Assembly (NCBI GenBank): GCA_019425015.1
Contig: JAHYYJ010000001.1
Coordinates: 62,001-126,000, forward strand
Source of the DNA: Collinsella sp.
GTDB taxonomy: Bacteria; Actinomycetota; Coriobacteriia; Coriobacteriales; Coriobacteriaceae
Length of the DNA: 64,000 nucleotides
Direction of reading: 5' to 3'
The position numbers were made by a program, and so were the translations under genes. Positions 8,116 to 16,974 of the stretch are shown piece after piece. How positions within the stretch are numbered: the stretch's first letter is position 1; each line of letters opens with the position of its first letter. The notes below the pieces were generated by a model, which was not told the DNA's origin, did not search any database, and saw nothing but the letters and a program-made list of their open reading frames with translations.

Positions 8116-9348
8116 CTAAGCTAGACCCCAAAACAGCTCGAACAGCACATTTCCATCGAGCCAACCTAGGTGGGTCGGCGCCAGGCGGGCACAAGTGCGA
8201 CCAGCGATGACATCGACAGAGACGATAGGCCCCGCATGGTTATCACCGTGCTCGGGCACCCAAGTGGCAAGCCCAAGCTCAAGAGCGCGGTCACAAGCCG
8301 CTGTCAGTTTATCGGCAGGGATGACACGAGCCGCGCGAACCAACAAGTCGGAAGCAACACCGCGCGTCATGCGACAAGCGAGCATCAGGTCCTCGGCCGC
8401 CGCCTCGCGATGCGTCAGGTACTCGGCCTCAAACGCCGTCGCGGCATCGTTGCGTTGCACCAGACGCACGCGGTGCGCATCGCCTCGAGAAGACACGCCG
8501 AGGAACAAACCTGCAAGACAGTCGAAATCCTCGGCGTCGAGCATGCCCGCGGCAGAACGGCCCAGGCCCAGATAGCCCTGTCCGGTCCAATAGGCAATGT
8601 TGTGGGCACACTCATGGCCGTCGAGCGCGTAGCTCGCCACCTCATACGGGTGATAGCCGGCCGCAGTCAGACAATCACGCGCCACGTCCATGCATGCGGC
8701 CTGGAAATCCTCATCGGGCTCAAGCGACTCATCACGGCACGCCATGCGGTACAGCGGCGTGCCCTCCTCGAGCGTGAGCGGATAGACCGACACATGGTGC
8801 GGGGCCGCCGCAAGCACGCCATTAAGCGAATACTGCCAGCTCGCCATAGTCTGTCCGGGAAGCCCACACATAAGGTCGCACGACACATCGAGCCCAACAT
8901 CCTTCACCGTCGCAATAGCCTCAAGCGCCCGTTCGGCATTATGGATGCGGCCGATGACGGCCAACTCGGTATTGTCGAGGGTTTGCACGCCCAGAGAAAT
9001 GCGCGTGACACCCGCCTCGGCAAGCGCGGTGGCGAGCTCAGCGGTCAGCGACTCAGGATTGGCTTCGCAAGTAAACTCAACGGGCTCGCACCACATGGAG
9101 ATACGACGGGCAAGCTTCACCAGGCGCTCCCCTGCCAGCGACGGCGTACCGCCGCCAACGTAGACCGTGCGGACCTGCGCAAGCGCCCCGGCGTCGCCAA
9201 AGGAATCGAGGCGCGCATACAACTGCTCAAAATAGGAATCAAGCGCGGCATCCAAATCACACGCAGCAAAGCTGCGCGAGTCAAAGTCGCAGTACCGGCA
9301 CTTTTGAGCGCAAAACGGCACGTGCACGTACAGCGCGGTAACGGCCAC
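8116..9348 (-). CDS. hemW: HemW-like radical SAM protein (heme chaperone family)
   Basis: The 410-residue protein belongs to the HemN/HemW radical SAM family: CAQKCRYC (C13, C17, C20) near the N-terminus, VYVGGGTPS, TCEANPES, ISLGVQT, and the C-terminal YEVASYALDGHECAHNIAYW region typical of HemW. HemW proteins bind heme and pass it to respiratory enzymes; they were long annotated as oxygen-independent coproporphyrinogen oxidase. The start is GTG at 9348, with GGAGG supplied by the end of dusB. The lepA-hemW-dnaJ neighbourhood is typical of HemW rather than HemN. Confidence 0.9.
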   Translation of the reverse strand: MAVTALYVHVPFCAQKCRYCDFDSRSFAACDLDAALDSYFEQLYARLDSFGDAGALAQVRTVYVGGGTPSLAGERLVKLARRISMWCEPVEFTCEANPESLTAELATALAEAGVTRISLGVQTLDNTELAVIGRIHNAERALEAIATVKDVGLDVSCDLMCGLPGQTMASWQYSLNGVLAAAPHHVSVYPLTLEEGTPLYRMACRDESLEPDEDFQAACMDVARDCLTAAGYHPYEVASYALDGHECAHNIAYWTGQGYLGLGRSAAGMLDAEDFDCLAGLFLGVSSRGDAHRVRLVQRNDAATAFEAEYLTHREAAAEDLMLACRMTRGVASDLLVRAARVIPADKLTAACDRALELGLATWVPEHGDNHAGPIVSVDVIAGRTCARLAPTHLGWLDGNVLFELFWGLA

Positions 9349-9350
9349 CG

Positions 9351-10394
9351 TTAGGCCTCCAGCGGATGAGCAGGCACCGACTCGCCGGCGGCAAGCGCGG
9401 CCTCGCAGGCCACCACGTCGCGCTCGATATCATCGACCAGCGCCATAAACTCCTCGTACGTAGAGCAACGCACCACCTGAGCGCGCCAGGCGGCGGCATG
9501 GGGCATGCCCTTTAAGTACCAGCTTGCGTACGTGCGAGCACGCGACATGAGCGGCAGAAGCTCGTGCGTCAACGTCAGGTGCTCGCGCAGAGCCTCCAGG
9601 CGCTCGACCGAGGAGCGAGAAGGAACCGGCGTGCCATCGAGTGCAAGGGCTCGGGCATCGCCGAACACCCACGGATTGCCGTAGATGCCGCGCGCGATAA
9701 ACACCGCGCTGGCACCCGAGCCGTGCAGATGCTCAGCAGCGTCCTCGGCCGAGAACACATCGCCCGAACCAATCACGGGAATCTCGACAGCGTCGGCAAC
9801 CTCATCGACGACCGACCAATCGGCCTGGCCCGTGTAGAGCTGCGTGGCGCAACGACCATGCACGGCGACTGCGGCAGCCCCTGCACTCTCAAGCATCTGG
9901 GCAAATGTCGCGGCATTGCGGTCCTCGGCATAAAAGCCCTTGCGAATCTTGACGGTCACGGGCACGTGCGCCGCGCCAACCGTGGCCTCGACGATCTTCT
10001 CCGCCAGGTCGGGCGTGCGCATGAGCGCCGAACCCTCGCCCTTGGTGACAACCTTGCGGGCGGGGCATGCCATATTGATATCGATGAGCGACAGGCGATC
10101 GCCAACGCGCTCCTCGACGGCGACGACGGCGCTCGCAAACTGCTCGGGCTTGGAGCCAAAGAGCTGCACGCAAATCTGCTGCTCCTCGTCGGCCGGTAGC
10201 ACCAGGCGCCAGGTCTTGTTGCTGGCATAGGCAAGACCCGCCACGCTCACCATCTCACTGTAGGCAAGGTTGGCACCGCGGCGGCGACACATGATGCGAT
10301 AGGCGGGGTCGGTCACGCCCGCCATGGGAGCCATAAGGAACGGCTGCTCGGCATAGGCACCCAGCAGCCGCTTGCTGTATTCAGAAAGCGCCAT
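9351..10394 (-). CDS. dusB: tRNA-dihydrouridine synthase
   Basis: A flavin-dependent enzyme that reduces uridines in the tRNA D-loop. The 347-residue protein has the TIM-barrel start PFLMAPMAGVTDPAYR, the catalytic cysteine C110 in DINMACPARKV, VTVKIRKGF, and VHGRCATQLYTGQADW followed by IPVIGSGDVFS and ARGIYGNPW. These match the DusB type, although the exact subclass is judged by eye. The ATG at 10394 lies four bases after the lepA stop, and the gene ends two bases before hemW begins. Confidence 0.92.
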   Translation of the reverse strand: MALSEYSKRLLGAYAEQPFLMAPMAGVTDPAYRIMCRRRGANLAYSEMVSVAGLAYASNKTWRLVLPADEEQQICVQLFGSKPEQFASAVVAVEERVGDRLSLIDINMACPARKVVTKGEGSALMRTPDLAEKIVEATVGAAHVPVTVKIRKGFYAEDRNAATFAQMLESAGAAAVAVHGRCATQLYTGQADWSVVDEVADAVEIPVIGSGDVFSAEDAAEHLHGSGASAVFIARGIYGNPWVFGDARALALDGTPVPSRSSVERLEALREHLTLTHELLPLMSRARTYASWYLKGMPHAAAWRAQVVRCSTYEEFMALVDDIERDVVACEAALAAGESVPAHPLEA

Positions 10395-10398
10395 GGAC

Positions 10399-12210
10399 CT
10401 ACTCGTCCACCTTGAGGATCGCCATAAACGCCTCCTGCGGGACCTCGACCGATCCGATGGCCTTCATACGCTTCTTGCCCTCTTTCTGCTTCTCGAGCAG
10501 CTTGCGCTTACGCGAGATATCGCCGCCGTAGCACTTAGCAAGAACGTCCTTGCGACGCGCCTTGACGGTGGAACGGGCGATGATCTTGTTGCCGATAGCA
10601 CCCTGGATGGGCACCTCGAACAGCTGACGCGGGATGATCTCCTTGAGCTTGTCGCACAGGCCACGGGCCAGGCCATATGCCTTGTCCTTATGGACGATAA
10701 ACGAAAGCGCGTCCACCTCGTCGCCCGAAAGCAGGATGTCGAGCTTGACGAGCTCAGAGGGGCGATATTCGTTGAACTCATAGTCGAGCGAGGCGTAACC
10801 CTTGGTGCGGCTCTTGAGCTGATCGAAGAAGTCCAAGATGAGCTCGGCGAGCGGCATATCGAAGCGCATCTCGACCGATTTGCTCGTCAGGTGGATCATG
10901 TCGGTTGTGACGCCGCAGTGCTCGATGGCGAGCTGCATCACGGCACCCGTGTACTCAGGCGGGCAGATGATCTTTGCCTTGAGGTAGGGTTCCTCGATAC
11001 GATCGATGCGTGTGGCCTCGGGAAGGTCCTGCGGACTGCGGACATCGATCATTTCGCCGTCGGTCTTGTAGACGTGATAGTCGACCGAGGGACTCGTGGC
11101 AATGAGGTCCAGGTTGAACTCGCGCTCCAGGCGTTCCTTGACGACTTCCATGTGCAGCAGGCCCAGGAAGCCCACGCGGAAGCCAAAGCCGAGCGCCACC
11201 GAGGTCTCGGGCTCCCACACCAACGACGGGTCGTTGACGTGCAGCTTATCGAGGGCGTCACGCAGGTTCTCGTAGTCCTTGTTGTCGATCGGGAACAGGC
11301 CCGTGTAGACCATGGGCTTGGCCTCGCGGTAGCCCGGCAGAGGCTCGGGGCAGGGGTTCGAAGCCCACGTAAGGGTATCGCCCACGCGCACAGCCTCGGG
11401 GTCCTTCAGACCCGTGACCACATAGCCAACCTCGCCGACGGTCAGCGCGTCGACCGGGGTCTCGGCAGGACGCTTGACGCCCACGCCGTCGACCAAAAAG
11501 TCGCCCTTGGTCTGCATCATAAGCAGGGTATCGCCCTTTTTGATGGAACCATCGAAGACGCGCACCGTAGCCACCACACCGCGATACTCGTCAAAGTACG
11601 AATCCAGGATGAGTGCCTTGAGCGGCGCGTTCGCATCGCCCTTGGGCGGAGAGATCAAAAAGACAATGGACTCCAGCAGATCGTGGATGCCCTCGCCGGT
11701 CTTGCCCGAGACGCACACGGCATCATCGGCAGGGATCGCCAGGTCATCCTCGATCTCGGTCTTAACCTCGTCGGGATGCGCCGAGGGAAGGTCGATCTTG
11801 TTGATGGCCGGAACAATGTCCAAGTTGGCGTTCATGGCGAGCGTCGCGTTGGAGACGGTCTGCGCCTCGACACCCTGGGTGGCATCGACGACGAGCACCG
11901 CACCCTCGCAGGCGGCCAGCGAACGCGAGACCTCGTAGGTAAAGTCCACGTGGCCCGGCGTATCGATCAGATTGAACTGATACGTCTCACCATCGTCGGC
12001 GTCATAGGAAACGCGGACGGCATTGGACTTGATCGTAATGCCGCGCTCGCGCTCGATATCCATGGTGTCGAGCAGCTGCGACTCCATGTCGCGTTCGTCG
12101 ACGGTATGGGTGAGCTCGAGGATGCGGTCACTGATCGTGGACTTGCCATGGTCGATATGCGCAACGATCGAGAAGTTGCGGATGTGGGAAATGTCAATTG
12201 AAGTATTCAT
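10399..12210 (-). CDS. lepA: Elongation factor 4 (LepA)
   Basis: The 603-residue translational GTPase acts in translation initiation and back-translocation. The G domain has G1 AHIDHGKST (residues 17-25), RGITIKS, DTPGH and NKID; the C-terminal LepA-specific domain carries AKCYGGDISRKRKLLEKQK and MKAIGSVEVPQEAF. The ATG at 12210 gives the usual start MNTSIDISHIRNFSIVAHID. No Shine-Dalgarno sequence is visible in front of it, and a TAAGAT -10 box lies only seven bases upstream, so the mRNA may be leaderless. An upstream ATG at 12270 falls inside the rpsT terminator and is rejected. Confidence 0.97.
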   Translation of the reverse strand: MNTSIDISHIRNFSIVAHIDHGKSTISDRILELTHTVDERDMESQLLDTMDIERERGITIKSNAVRVSYDADDGETYQFNLIDTPGHVDFTYEVSRSLAACEGAVLVVDATQGVEAQTVSNATLAMNANLDIVPAINKIDLPSAHPDEVKTEIEDDLAIPADDAVCVSGKTGEGIHDLLESIVFLISPPKGDANAPLKALILDSYFDEYRGVVATVRVFDGSIKKGDTLLMMQTKGDFLVDGVGVKRPAETPVDALTVGEVGYVVTGLKDPEAVRVGDTLTWASNPCPEPLPGYREAKPMVYTGLFPIDNKDYENLRDALDKLHVNDPSLVWEPETSVALGFGFRVGFLGLLHMEVVKERLEREFNLDLIATSPSVDYHVYKTDGEMIDVRSPQDLPEATRIDRIEEPYLKAKIICPPEYTGAVMQLAIEHCGVTTDMIHLTSKSVEMRFDMPLAELILDFFDQLKSRTKGYASLDYEFNEYRPSELVKLDILLSGDEVDALSFIVHKDKAYGLARGLCDKLKEIIPRQLFEVPIQGAIGNKIIARSTVKARRKDVLAKCYGGDISRKRKLLEKQKEGKKRMKAIGSVEVPQEAFMAILKVDE

Positions 12211-12217
12211 GCGGACT

Positions 12218-12223
12218 ATCTTA
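12218..12223 (-). promoter_or_regulatory. Candidate -10 box for a leaderless lepA transcript
   Basis: On the minus strand TAAGAT is followed by seven bases and then the lepA ATG. A start of transcription at the usual distance would coincide with the A of the start codon. The -35 region falls in the T-tract of the rpsT terminator and is not convincing. Confidence 0.4.
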
Positions 12224-12235
12224 CCCGAGCGGTAC

Positions 12236-12270
12236 AAAAAATGGAGCCTGTTCCATAAAACAGGCTCCAT
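12236..12270 (-). terminator. Terminator of rpsT
   Basis: A 12-bp perfect stem (ATGGAGCCTGTT with AACAGGCTCCAT, six-base loop) is followed on the minus strand by a run of T. It ends rpsT transcription just before lepA. The stem is symmetrical, but the better T-run is on the minus-strand side. Confidence 0.85.
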
Positions 12271-12306
12271 TTATGCGCGTAATCTGTGTGGTGTGAAATT
12301 TACAAC

Positions 12307-12573
12307 TTAGGCGTTGATGCTGTTCACGAGCTTGGCAAGACCGGACTTGCGGTTGGAAGCCTGGTTCTTGTGGATAACATGCTTGGCGGCAGCCATGTCG
12401 AGACGCTTGGTGACGGTCTTGAGGGCAGCCTGGGCCTTCTCGGCGTCGCCCTCGGCGACGGCGGACTGGACGTGCTTGGTCAGCGTCTTGAGCTCGGACT
12501 TGACAGCCTTGTTACGCATGCGAGCTGCCTCATTGGTGCGGATACGCTTCTTCTGAGACTTGATGTTTGCCAC
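12307..12573 (-). CDS. rpsT: Ribosomal protein S20
   Basis: The 88-residue basic protein binds 16S rRNA in the body of the 30S subunit. It reads MANIKSQKKRIRTNEAARMRN from a GTG start at 12573, the classic S20 opening, and ends with KHVIHKNQASNRKSGLAKLVN, the conserved C-terminal helix. The GTG is preceded by AAAGGAA; the ATG at 12642 adds 23 unrelated residues. It is a single-gene unit with its own terminator, convergent with nothing and following holA on the same strand. Confidence 0.96.
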   Translation of the reverse strand: MANIKSQKKRIRTNEAARMRNKAVKSELKTLTKHVQSAVAEGDAEKAQAALKTVTKRLDMAAAKHVIHKNQASNRKSGLAKLVNSINA

Positions 12574-12706
12574 TTCTGGAGTTCCTTTCGAGTTCCTTGC
12601 AAAAAATGTATGACACCTCTGAGACACGGTGAGGTCATGCAAGCGCCTACTATAGCACGCTCCCTCTCAAAGGGATAGAACGAATTTGTCAAATAGGCAG
12701 GTATCA

Positions 12707-13669
12707 TCACGATTTTCTCAAGATGTTCGTAATCCAGAGCAAAAGCGCCGTCTGAGAATCGGCCGAACCCTTGAGCGCGAGCTCCACATCAACGGCACCC
12801 TCGAGCGCTGCGATGAGCTCTGCCATCGAAAAGCGACGTGCCCAGGTCAGGTGATTCTTGACCTGCCAGGACTGGAGCTTGAGCGTTGCGGCCAGCTCAC
12901 GACCCTGTCCGCGCGCATCGAGCGCCTTGGCAACGATAAGCTCGCGGATGCGGCCGCACAGCAATGCGTAAGTCCACACGTAGCTCTTGGAGGGCAAAAG
13001 CTTAAAGAGCTCGAGCGATCGCCGCATATCGCGAGCCGAGACGGCGTTGAGGAAGTCCCAGGGTTGAACCTCGGCCGTACGTACAATCCAGCGCTCAACG
13101 TCGGCAAGCTCAATCTGGGGCGCCTCGACCATCTGGGCAAGCTTAGCCAAGTCGTTATCGAGCATGCGAGTGTTTTCACCCGAACGCGAGACGAGTTCCT
13201 CGGCGGCCGCCGTCGAGATCGACTTGCCGTGCTGCGTCGCCATCTGCTGCACACGGCGCGGTAGCTCCCAGCGCTTGGTGCCAGAGCAATCGATCACGGC
13301 CTTCTTGTCGATCTTGGCGATCGCCTTATACAGGCGCGTGTTCTTGGCAAGCGAGTCGGCGATGATGAGGCAGACCGTTGTGGGGCTGGGACTTGCCAGA
13401 TACTCAACGAGCGGCTCCGAAACCGCCTTGGCGAGCTTTGAACAGCCGTCAAGGATTACCAGGCGAAACTCGCTGCCCATCGGAAAGGTGTTAAGCGATC
13501 CGATAATGGACTCGATATCGGGGTCCTTGGTCATGTCGCGCTCGTCGAGGTTGAACTCGACCATACCCGACTTTTCCAGACGCGCTTTCATACGCGAGAC
13601 GGCGTGATCGCGCTTGACTCCGTCGGTACCGACAATCAGATATGCCGGCAGCAAACCGGTTTCGGACAT
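12707..13669 (-). CDS. holA: DNA polymerase III subunit delta
   Basis: The clamp-loader delta subunit opens the beta sliding clamp. The 320-residue protein shows YLIVGTDGVKRDHAVSRMK near the N-terminus, FRLVILDGCSKLAK, and the C-terminal collar region (MAELIAALEGAVDVELALKG followed by LLLWITNI). The ATG at 13669 is chosen because GGGAGGGGAGCGC precedes it; the upstream ATG at 13732 adds 21 unrelated residues. It follows comEC by 78 bases, the common comEA-comEC-holA-rpsT order. Confidence 0.92.
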   Translation of the reverse strand: MSETGLLPAYLIVGTDGVKRDHAVSRMKARLEKSGMVEFNLDERDMTKDPDIESIIGSLNTFPMGSEFRLVILDGCSKLAKAVSEPLVEYLASPSPTTVCLIIADSLAKNTRLYKAIAKIDKKAVIDCSGTKRWELPRRVQQMATQHGKSISTAAAEELVSRSGENTRMLDNDLAKLAQMVEAPQIELADVERWIVRTAEVQPWDFLNAVSARDMRRSLELFKLLPSKSYVWTYALLCGRIRELIVAKALDARGQGRELAATLKLQSWQVKNHLTWARRFSMAELIAALEGAVDVELALKGSADSQTALLLWITNILRKS

Positions 13670-13747
13670 TGCGCTCCCCTCCCGCAGGCCTTCGTATTCG
13701 TTCCGTGCCATTCTAGCCCAGGGGCCCACCACACGCCAACGACGTCG

Positions 13748-16051
13748 TCACGGTCGCTGGCATCGCATCGCAAAGCCATTCGCAGTCGGTGTGACGGTAA
13801 TGTCGCCGTGTTCGATAGTACACGCGAACACACCACCCGCTTCCTTAACGGCATCGATGCAGGCATCGGACGGATGGCCGTATCGATTCCCCTCACCGGC
13901 GCTTGCGAGGGAAAGCTCGGGCTTCAGGACGTCCAGCAACTCGCCATCGACTGAAACCTTGGAGCCGTGATGCCCAAGTTTAAGGACATCGATATCCCCC
14001 ACCTCCTGCACGAATTCCCGCTCTTGGTCGAGCTCGGCATCACCGGTGAGAAGTATTCGCAGGCCCTTGCCTTCCTGAACATAAGAGAGCAGCAGGACAA
14101 GCGAGTCCTCATTTCCCTCGCCATCCACGAACTCGAATGGCCACATCACGCGGGCGCAAAATGAGCCGATGTCGACCGTATCCCCATGGCGCACCTGCCG
14201 ATACTCCACGCCGGGTCGGTTCAATACCTCGGAAGGAGCATCCTCCAGCGCATCCGCCGCCACGGCAATCGTTCCGACCGAAAACTGTTCGAGCACGGCA
14301 GGCAAACCACCCCAGTGGTCCTCATCCCAATGCGTCACAAAAACGGCATCGATATGGTGCACGTTATTGCGAACCAACGCCGCAACCACACGCTCGTCGA
14401 GCCCGCAGTCGACGAGCGCTACTGCGCCGCCTTGGCGGATAAGAATCGCATCGGCCTGGCCCACATCGAGCACCGTCACCGAAGGCGGAGCGAATCGATC
14501 CCAATAGACGTACGGAATCGCAGCCAAGAGCATCAGGCATGCAAGCCCCACCGCCATAGGACGTGCACGGGGACGCGGCCACCAGACCAGCAGAACCGCC
14601 AGAAAACACGGCACTAGGTAAATCCACATGCTATCGGGCGGCACGCTCACGTATGCACCCGGCACGGCGGCAAACAGCTGCTCGAAGAACAGCGCGCAAC
14701 GGGCGGCAATCATGGGCACAACGAGCGCCCAAGTCCGCAACGGTCCCACGAGCGAAAAGGGAGCCAGCACGATCGACACAGCGAGCAGAACGCTCACCAC
14801 CGGACCGATGACCGCATTTGCCAACGGAGCAATGAGCGAGAATGTACCGAAGGCAGGAATGGTGATGGGAAGTGTCGCCAGTTGCGAGCACAGCGTGACG
14901 GAAAGCACGCTGGCAACGCCCGATGGCACACCTAGCTCACCCAAAGCGTAGGTCGCATAGGGACAAAAGCACAGAATGGCTAAGACGCTGGCGCATGAAA
15001 GCTGAAAGCCCATCTCGAACAGCACCGTCGGCCGCAGTAGCACAAAGATGGACATGGTTACGAAGAGTGCCGAAAGGCCGTGCCGACGACGCCCCGCGCC
15101 GTTTACGACAAGCGTCACGAACACCATGCAGCACGCGCGCACGGCCGAGGGAGACGCGCCCGTAAAGGCAGCGTAGCCCACAAGCGTTATCGCCAATATC
15201 GCCCGCTGAAGACCACGTGAGCACCGAGTCTTTTGCAATACACCCTCGATTACAAACCCCACGATAGCCAAATGGCTGCCCGAGACGGCGATAAGATGCG
15301 CCGTTCCCGTCACCGAAAACCAGTCGCCCGCCGGCTGGGCGCGCAGCTCGGCCGAACGACCGCAGACGACACCGGCTATGAGCGCACGCGCCGGGTCGGT
15401 CGCAGGCGCGATGGACGCAAGCAGCCCATTTCGCAGCCGAAGCAGCGGCCTCGGAGAACCCTCATCGACCGACACAATCCGAACGGCTTTAACCTTGCGT
15501 ACCTCGCCTCGGAGCACGCGCGATCGTCCATACGCATCGTTCTCAAAACGTGACACGCGACCGATAACACGCACGTGCGCCCCGACCTTGAACTCACGGT
15601 CACACGATAGGCGAACCGTTGCCAAGTTCTTACCGTCCGAGCGCGCCTCGCAGGTATAGGAATACACGTCGTCATTTATGGATGGGTCACCCTGCACGAC
15701 AAACTCGAGAATGCTTGCCGCTCGACCGTCGAGCGTCTTCGAGGCGTTGAGCGCACCCACGGCCCACCACGCCGAAACGACCGCACCCGCTATGAGACCG
15801 ACGGACGCGGCATACAGCCACCACTTCAAAGGGGCAAGCCGCGCACAAGATTGAGCCAGCACAACGAATACCGCAGCCGCAACGGGAATGGCCCATAGCA
15901 GCCCGACCGCCGGCGCCTGTTCCCTCAGCAGCGCATCGGCGGCCACGTTGAGCACCAAGGCGCAGCTCATGCACATGCCGGCACACAGGGCCATCGTCCA
16001 CGGCATCAGGGGCCGCGGAGGCATCACATGTTCGCGCTCGGTCGCACTCAT
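13748..16051 (-). CDS. comEC: ComEC/Rec2 DNA-uptake channel
   Basis: ComEC forms the inner-membrane channel for single-stranded DNA in natural transformation. The 767-residue protein has an N-terminal hydrophobic pair of helices, a soluble OB-like domain (about residues 105-195), the competence domain with GDWFSVTGTAHLIAVSGSHL and about eight membrane helices, and a C-terminal metallo-beta-lactamase-like domain beginning VTVLDVGQADAILI with THWDEDHWGG and LKLGHHGS. All parts of the full-length family are present. The ATG at 16051 overlaps the comEA stop (ATGA), so the two are probably translationally coupled. Confidence 0.95.
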   Translation of the reverse strand: MSATEREHVMPPRPLMPWTMALCAGMCMSCALVLNVAADALLREQAPAVGLLWAIPVAAAVFVVLAQSCARLAPLKWWLYAASVGLIAGAVVSAWWAVGALNASKTLDGRAASILEFVVQGDPSINDDVYSYTCEARSDGKNLATVRLSCDREFKVGAHVRVIGRVSRFENDAYGRSRVLRGEVRKVKAVRIVSVDEGSPRPLLRLRNGLLASIAPATDPARALIAGVVCGRSAELRAQPAGDWFSVTGTAHLIAVSGSHLAIVGFVIEGVLQKTRCSRGLQRAILAITLVGYAAFTGASPSAVRACCMVFVTLVVNGAGRRRHGLSALFVTMSIFVLLRPTVLFEMGFQLSCASVLAILCFCPYATYALGELGVPSGVASVLSVTLCSQLATLPITIPAFGTFSLIAPLANAVIGPVVSVLLAVSIVLAPFSLVGPLRTWALVVPMIAARCALFFEQLFAAVPGAYVSVPPDSMWIYLVPCFLAVLLVWWPRPRARPMAVGLACLMLLAAIPYVYWDRFAPPSVTVLDVGQADAILIRQGGAVALVDCGLDERVVAALVRNNVHHIDAVFVTHWDEDHWGGLPAVLEQFSVGTIAVAADALEDAPSEVLNRPGVEYRQVRHGDTVDIGSFCARVMWPFEFVDGEGNEDSLVLLLSYVQEGKGLRILLTGDAELDQEREFVQEVGDIDVLKLGHHGSKVSVDGELLDVLKPELSLASAGEGNRYGHPSDACIDAVKEAGGVFACTIEHGDITVTPTANGFAMRCQRP

Positions 16052-16761
16052 ACGCAGATGCAATCTTTGATTTTGGCAAGCTTCTTCTCGCCGATTCCCG
16101 ACACACGCATCAGATCGTCAACCGAGGCAAAAGCACCGTTCTTTGTCCGTTCATCGATAATCGACTGGGCCATGGAGGGACCGATGCCCGAAAGCGTCTG
16201 TAGCTCTGCCGCGCTTGCCGTATTGATATTTACTAGGCCTGTTGCGCCACTCACGCCCGATGATGCGGAAGCCCCACCATCAACACCGGCTTCCGCAATA
16301 GACGCCTGCTGCTCCCCTACCGTTGGAACGTGAATCTTCTGTCCATCGACGACCTTAGATGCCCGATTGAGCCCCGTAACGTCTGCCTCGGGCACCAGCC
16401 CGCCGGCGGCATCAATCGCCTGAGCCACCCGCGCGCCGTCCTTGAGACGATATACGCCGGGCGACACAACGGCGCCATCAACATCGACATAGACCTCTGC
16501 CGCAGCAGACGCCTTAGGCGAAGAGCCTTCGGATGTCTTTCCGCTCGAGGCATCACCGGATCCCGACTCCACCAACGAGCCCGAACCGTCAGTGCGCTCA
16601 AACGACACGCCACCGGCACCGCCGCCAAGGTTCGCCATCGCCAGTCCACTCGCCATCGCAATGACGACCAGTATCGCCATCACCACTGCCTTATGACCGA
16701 ACAGCTTGTCCGCCAAGCGGTCCATCCGTTTGACTCGTTCGTGTTGTTCGCGCTGCGCCAT
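16048..16761 (-). CDS. comEA: ComEA-type DNA-binding protein
   Basis: ComEA is a membrane-anchored receptor that binds incoming double-stranded DNA outside the cell membrane. The 237-residue protein has a basic N-terminus, one membrane helix (residues 25-44), a Ser/Gly-rich linker, an SLBB domain (about 88-145, VYVDVDGAVVSPGVYRL) and a helix-hairpin-helix pair at the C-terminus (LVNINTASAAELQTLSGIG; VSGIGEKKLAKI). The ATG at 16761 follows GGGAGG by seven bases. A 9-bp inverted repeat lies upstream at 16871-16906. Confidence 0.95.
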   Translation of the reverse strand: MAQREQHERVKRMDRLADKLFGHKAVVMAILVVIAMASGLAMANLGGGAGGVSFERTDGSGSLVESGSGDASSGKTSEGSSPKASAAAEVYVDVDGAVVSPGVYRLKDGARVAQAIDAAGGLVPEADVTGLNRASKVVDGQKIHVPTVGEQQASIAEAGVDGGASASSGVSGATGLVNINTASAAELQTLSGIGPSMAQSIIDERTKNGAFASVDDLMRVSGIGEKKLAKIKDCICV

Positions 16762-16870
16762 AGCAAAACCTCCCAACACCATCGTGTCAGGAAAGGAGCT
16801 CCGCAACAGCCACGCTCCAAAACCGGTTTTAGCGGTCAAACCAAAAACCAACCAAAACCTTGCACAAATC

Positions 16871-16906
16871 TGTCCATTTATTCAGGCACACGTCAGCAAA
16901 TGGACA
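16871..16906. repeat. 9-bp inverted repeat upstream of comEA
   Basis: TGTCCATTT at 16871-16879 is matched by its exact complement AAATGGACA at 16898-16906, with 18 bases between. It lies between the thiI terminator and comEA, about 110 bases upstream of the comEA start, where a regulator could act. The rest of 16762-16930 holds no gene, only A/C-rich sequence with an AAAACCGGTTTT palindrome at about 16823. Confidence 0.5.
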
Positions 16907-16931
16907 CTTAGCCGCAAAATGCCCAGATAGC

Positions 16932-16962
16932 AAAAAACCGACGATGCAGGCGCATCGTCGGT
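16932..16962 (-). terminator. Terminator of thiI (end of the mihF-gmk-rpoZ-thiI unit)
   Basis: An 11-bp perfect stem, ACCGACGATGC with GCATCGTCGGT and a four-base loop, is followed on the minus strand by six T. It lies 12 bases after the thiI stop codon. Confidence 0.9.
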
Positions 16963-16974
16963 CTATGCACAAAT

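Noticed and set aside
10372..12201. 609-residue open frame antisense to lepA
   Set aside because: Shadow of lepA.
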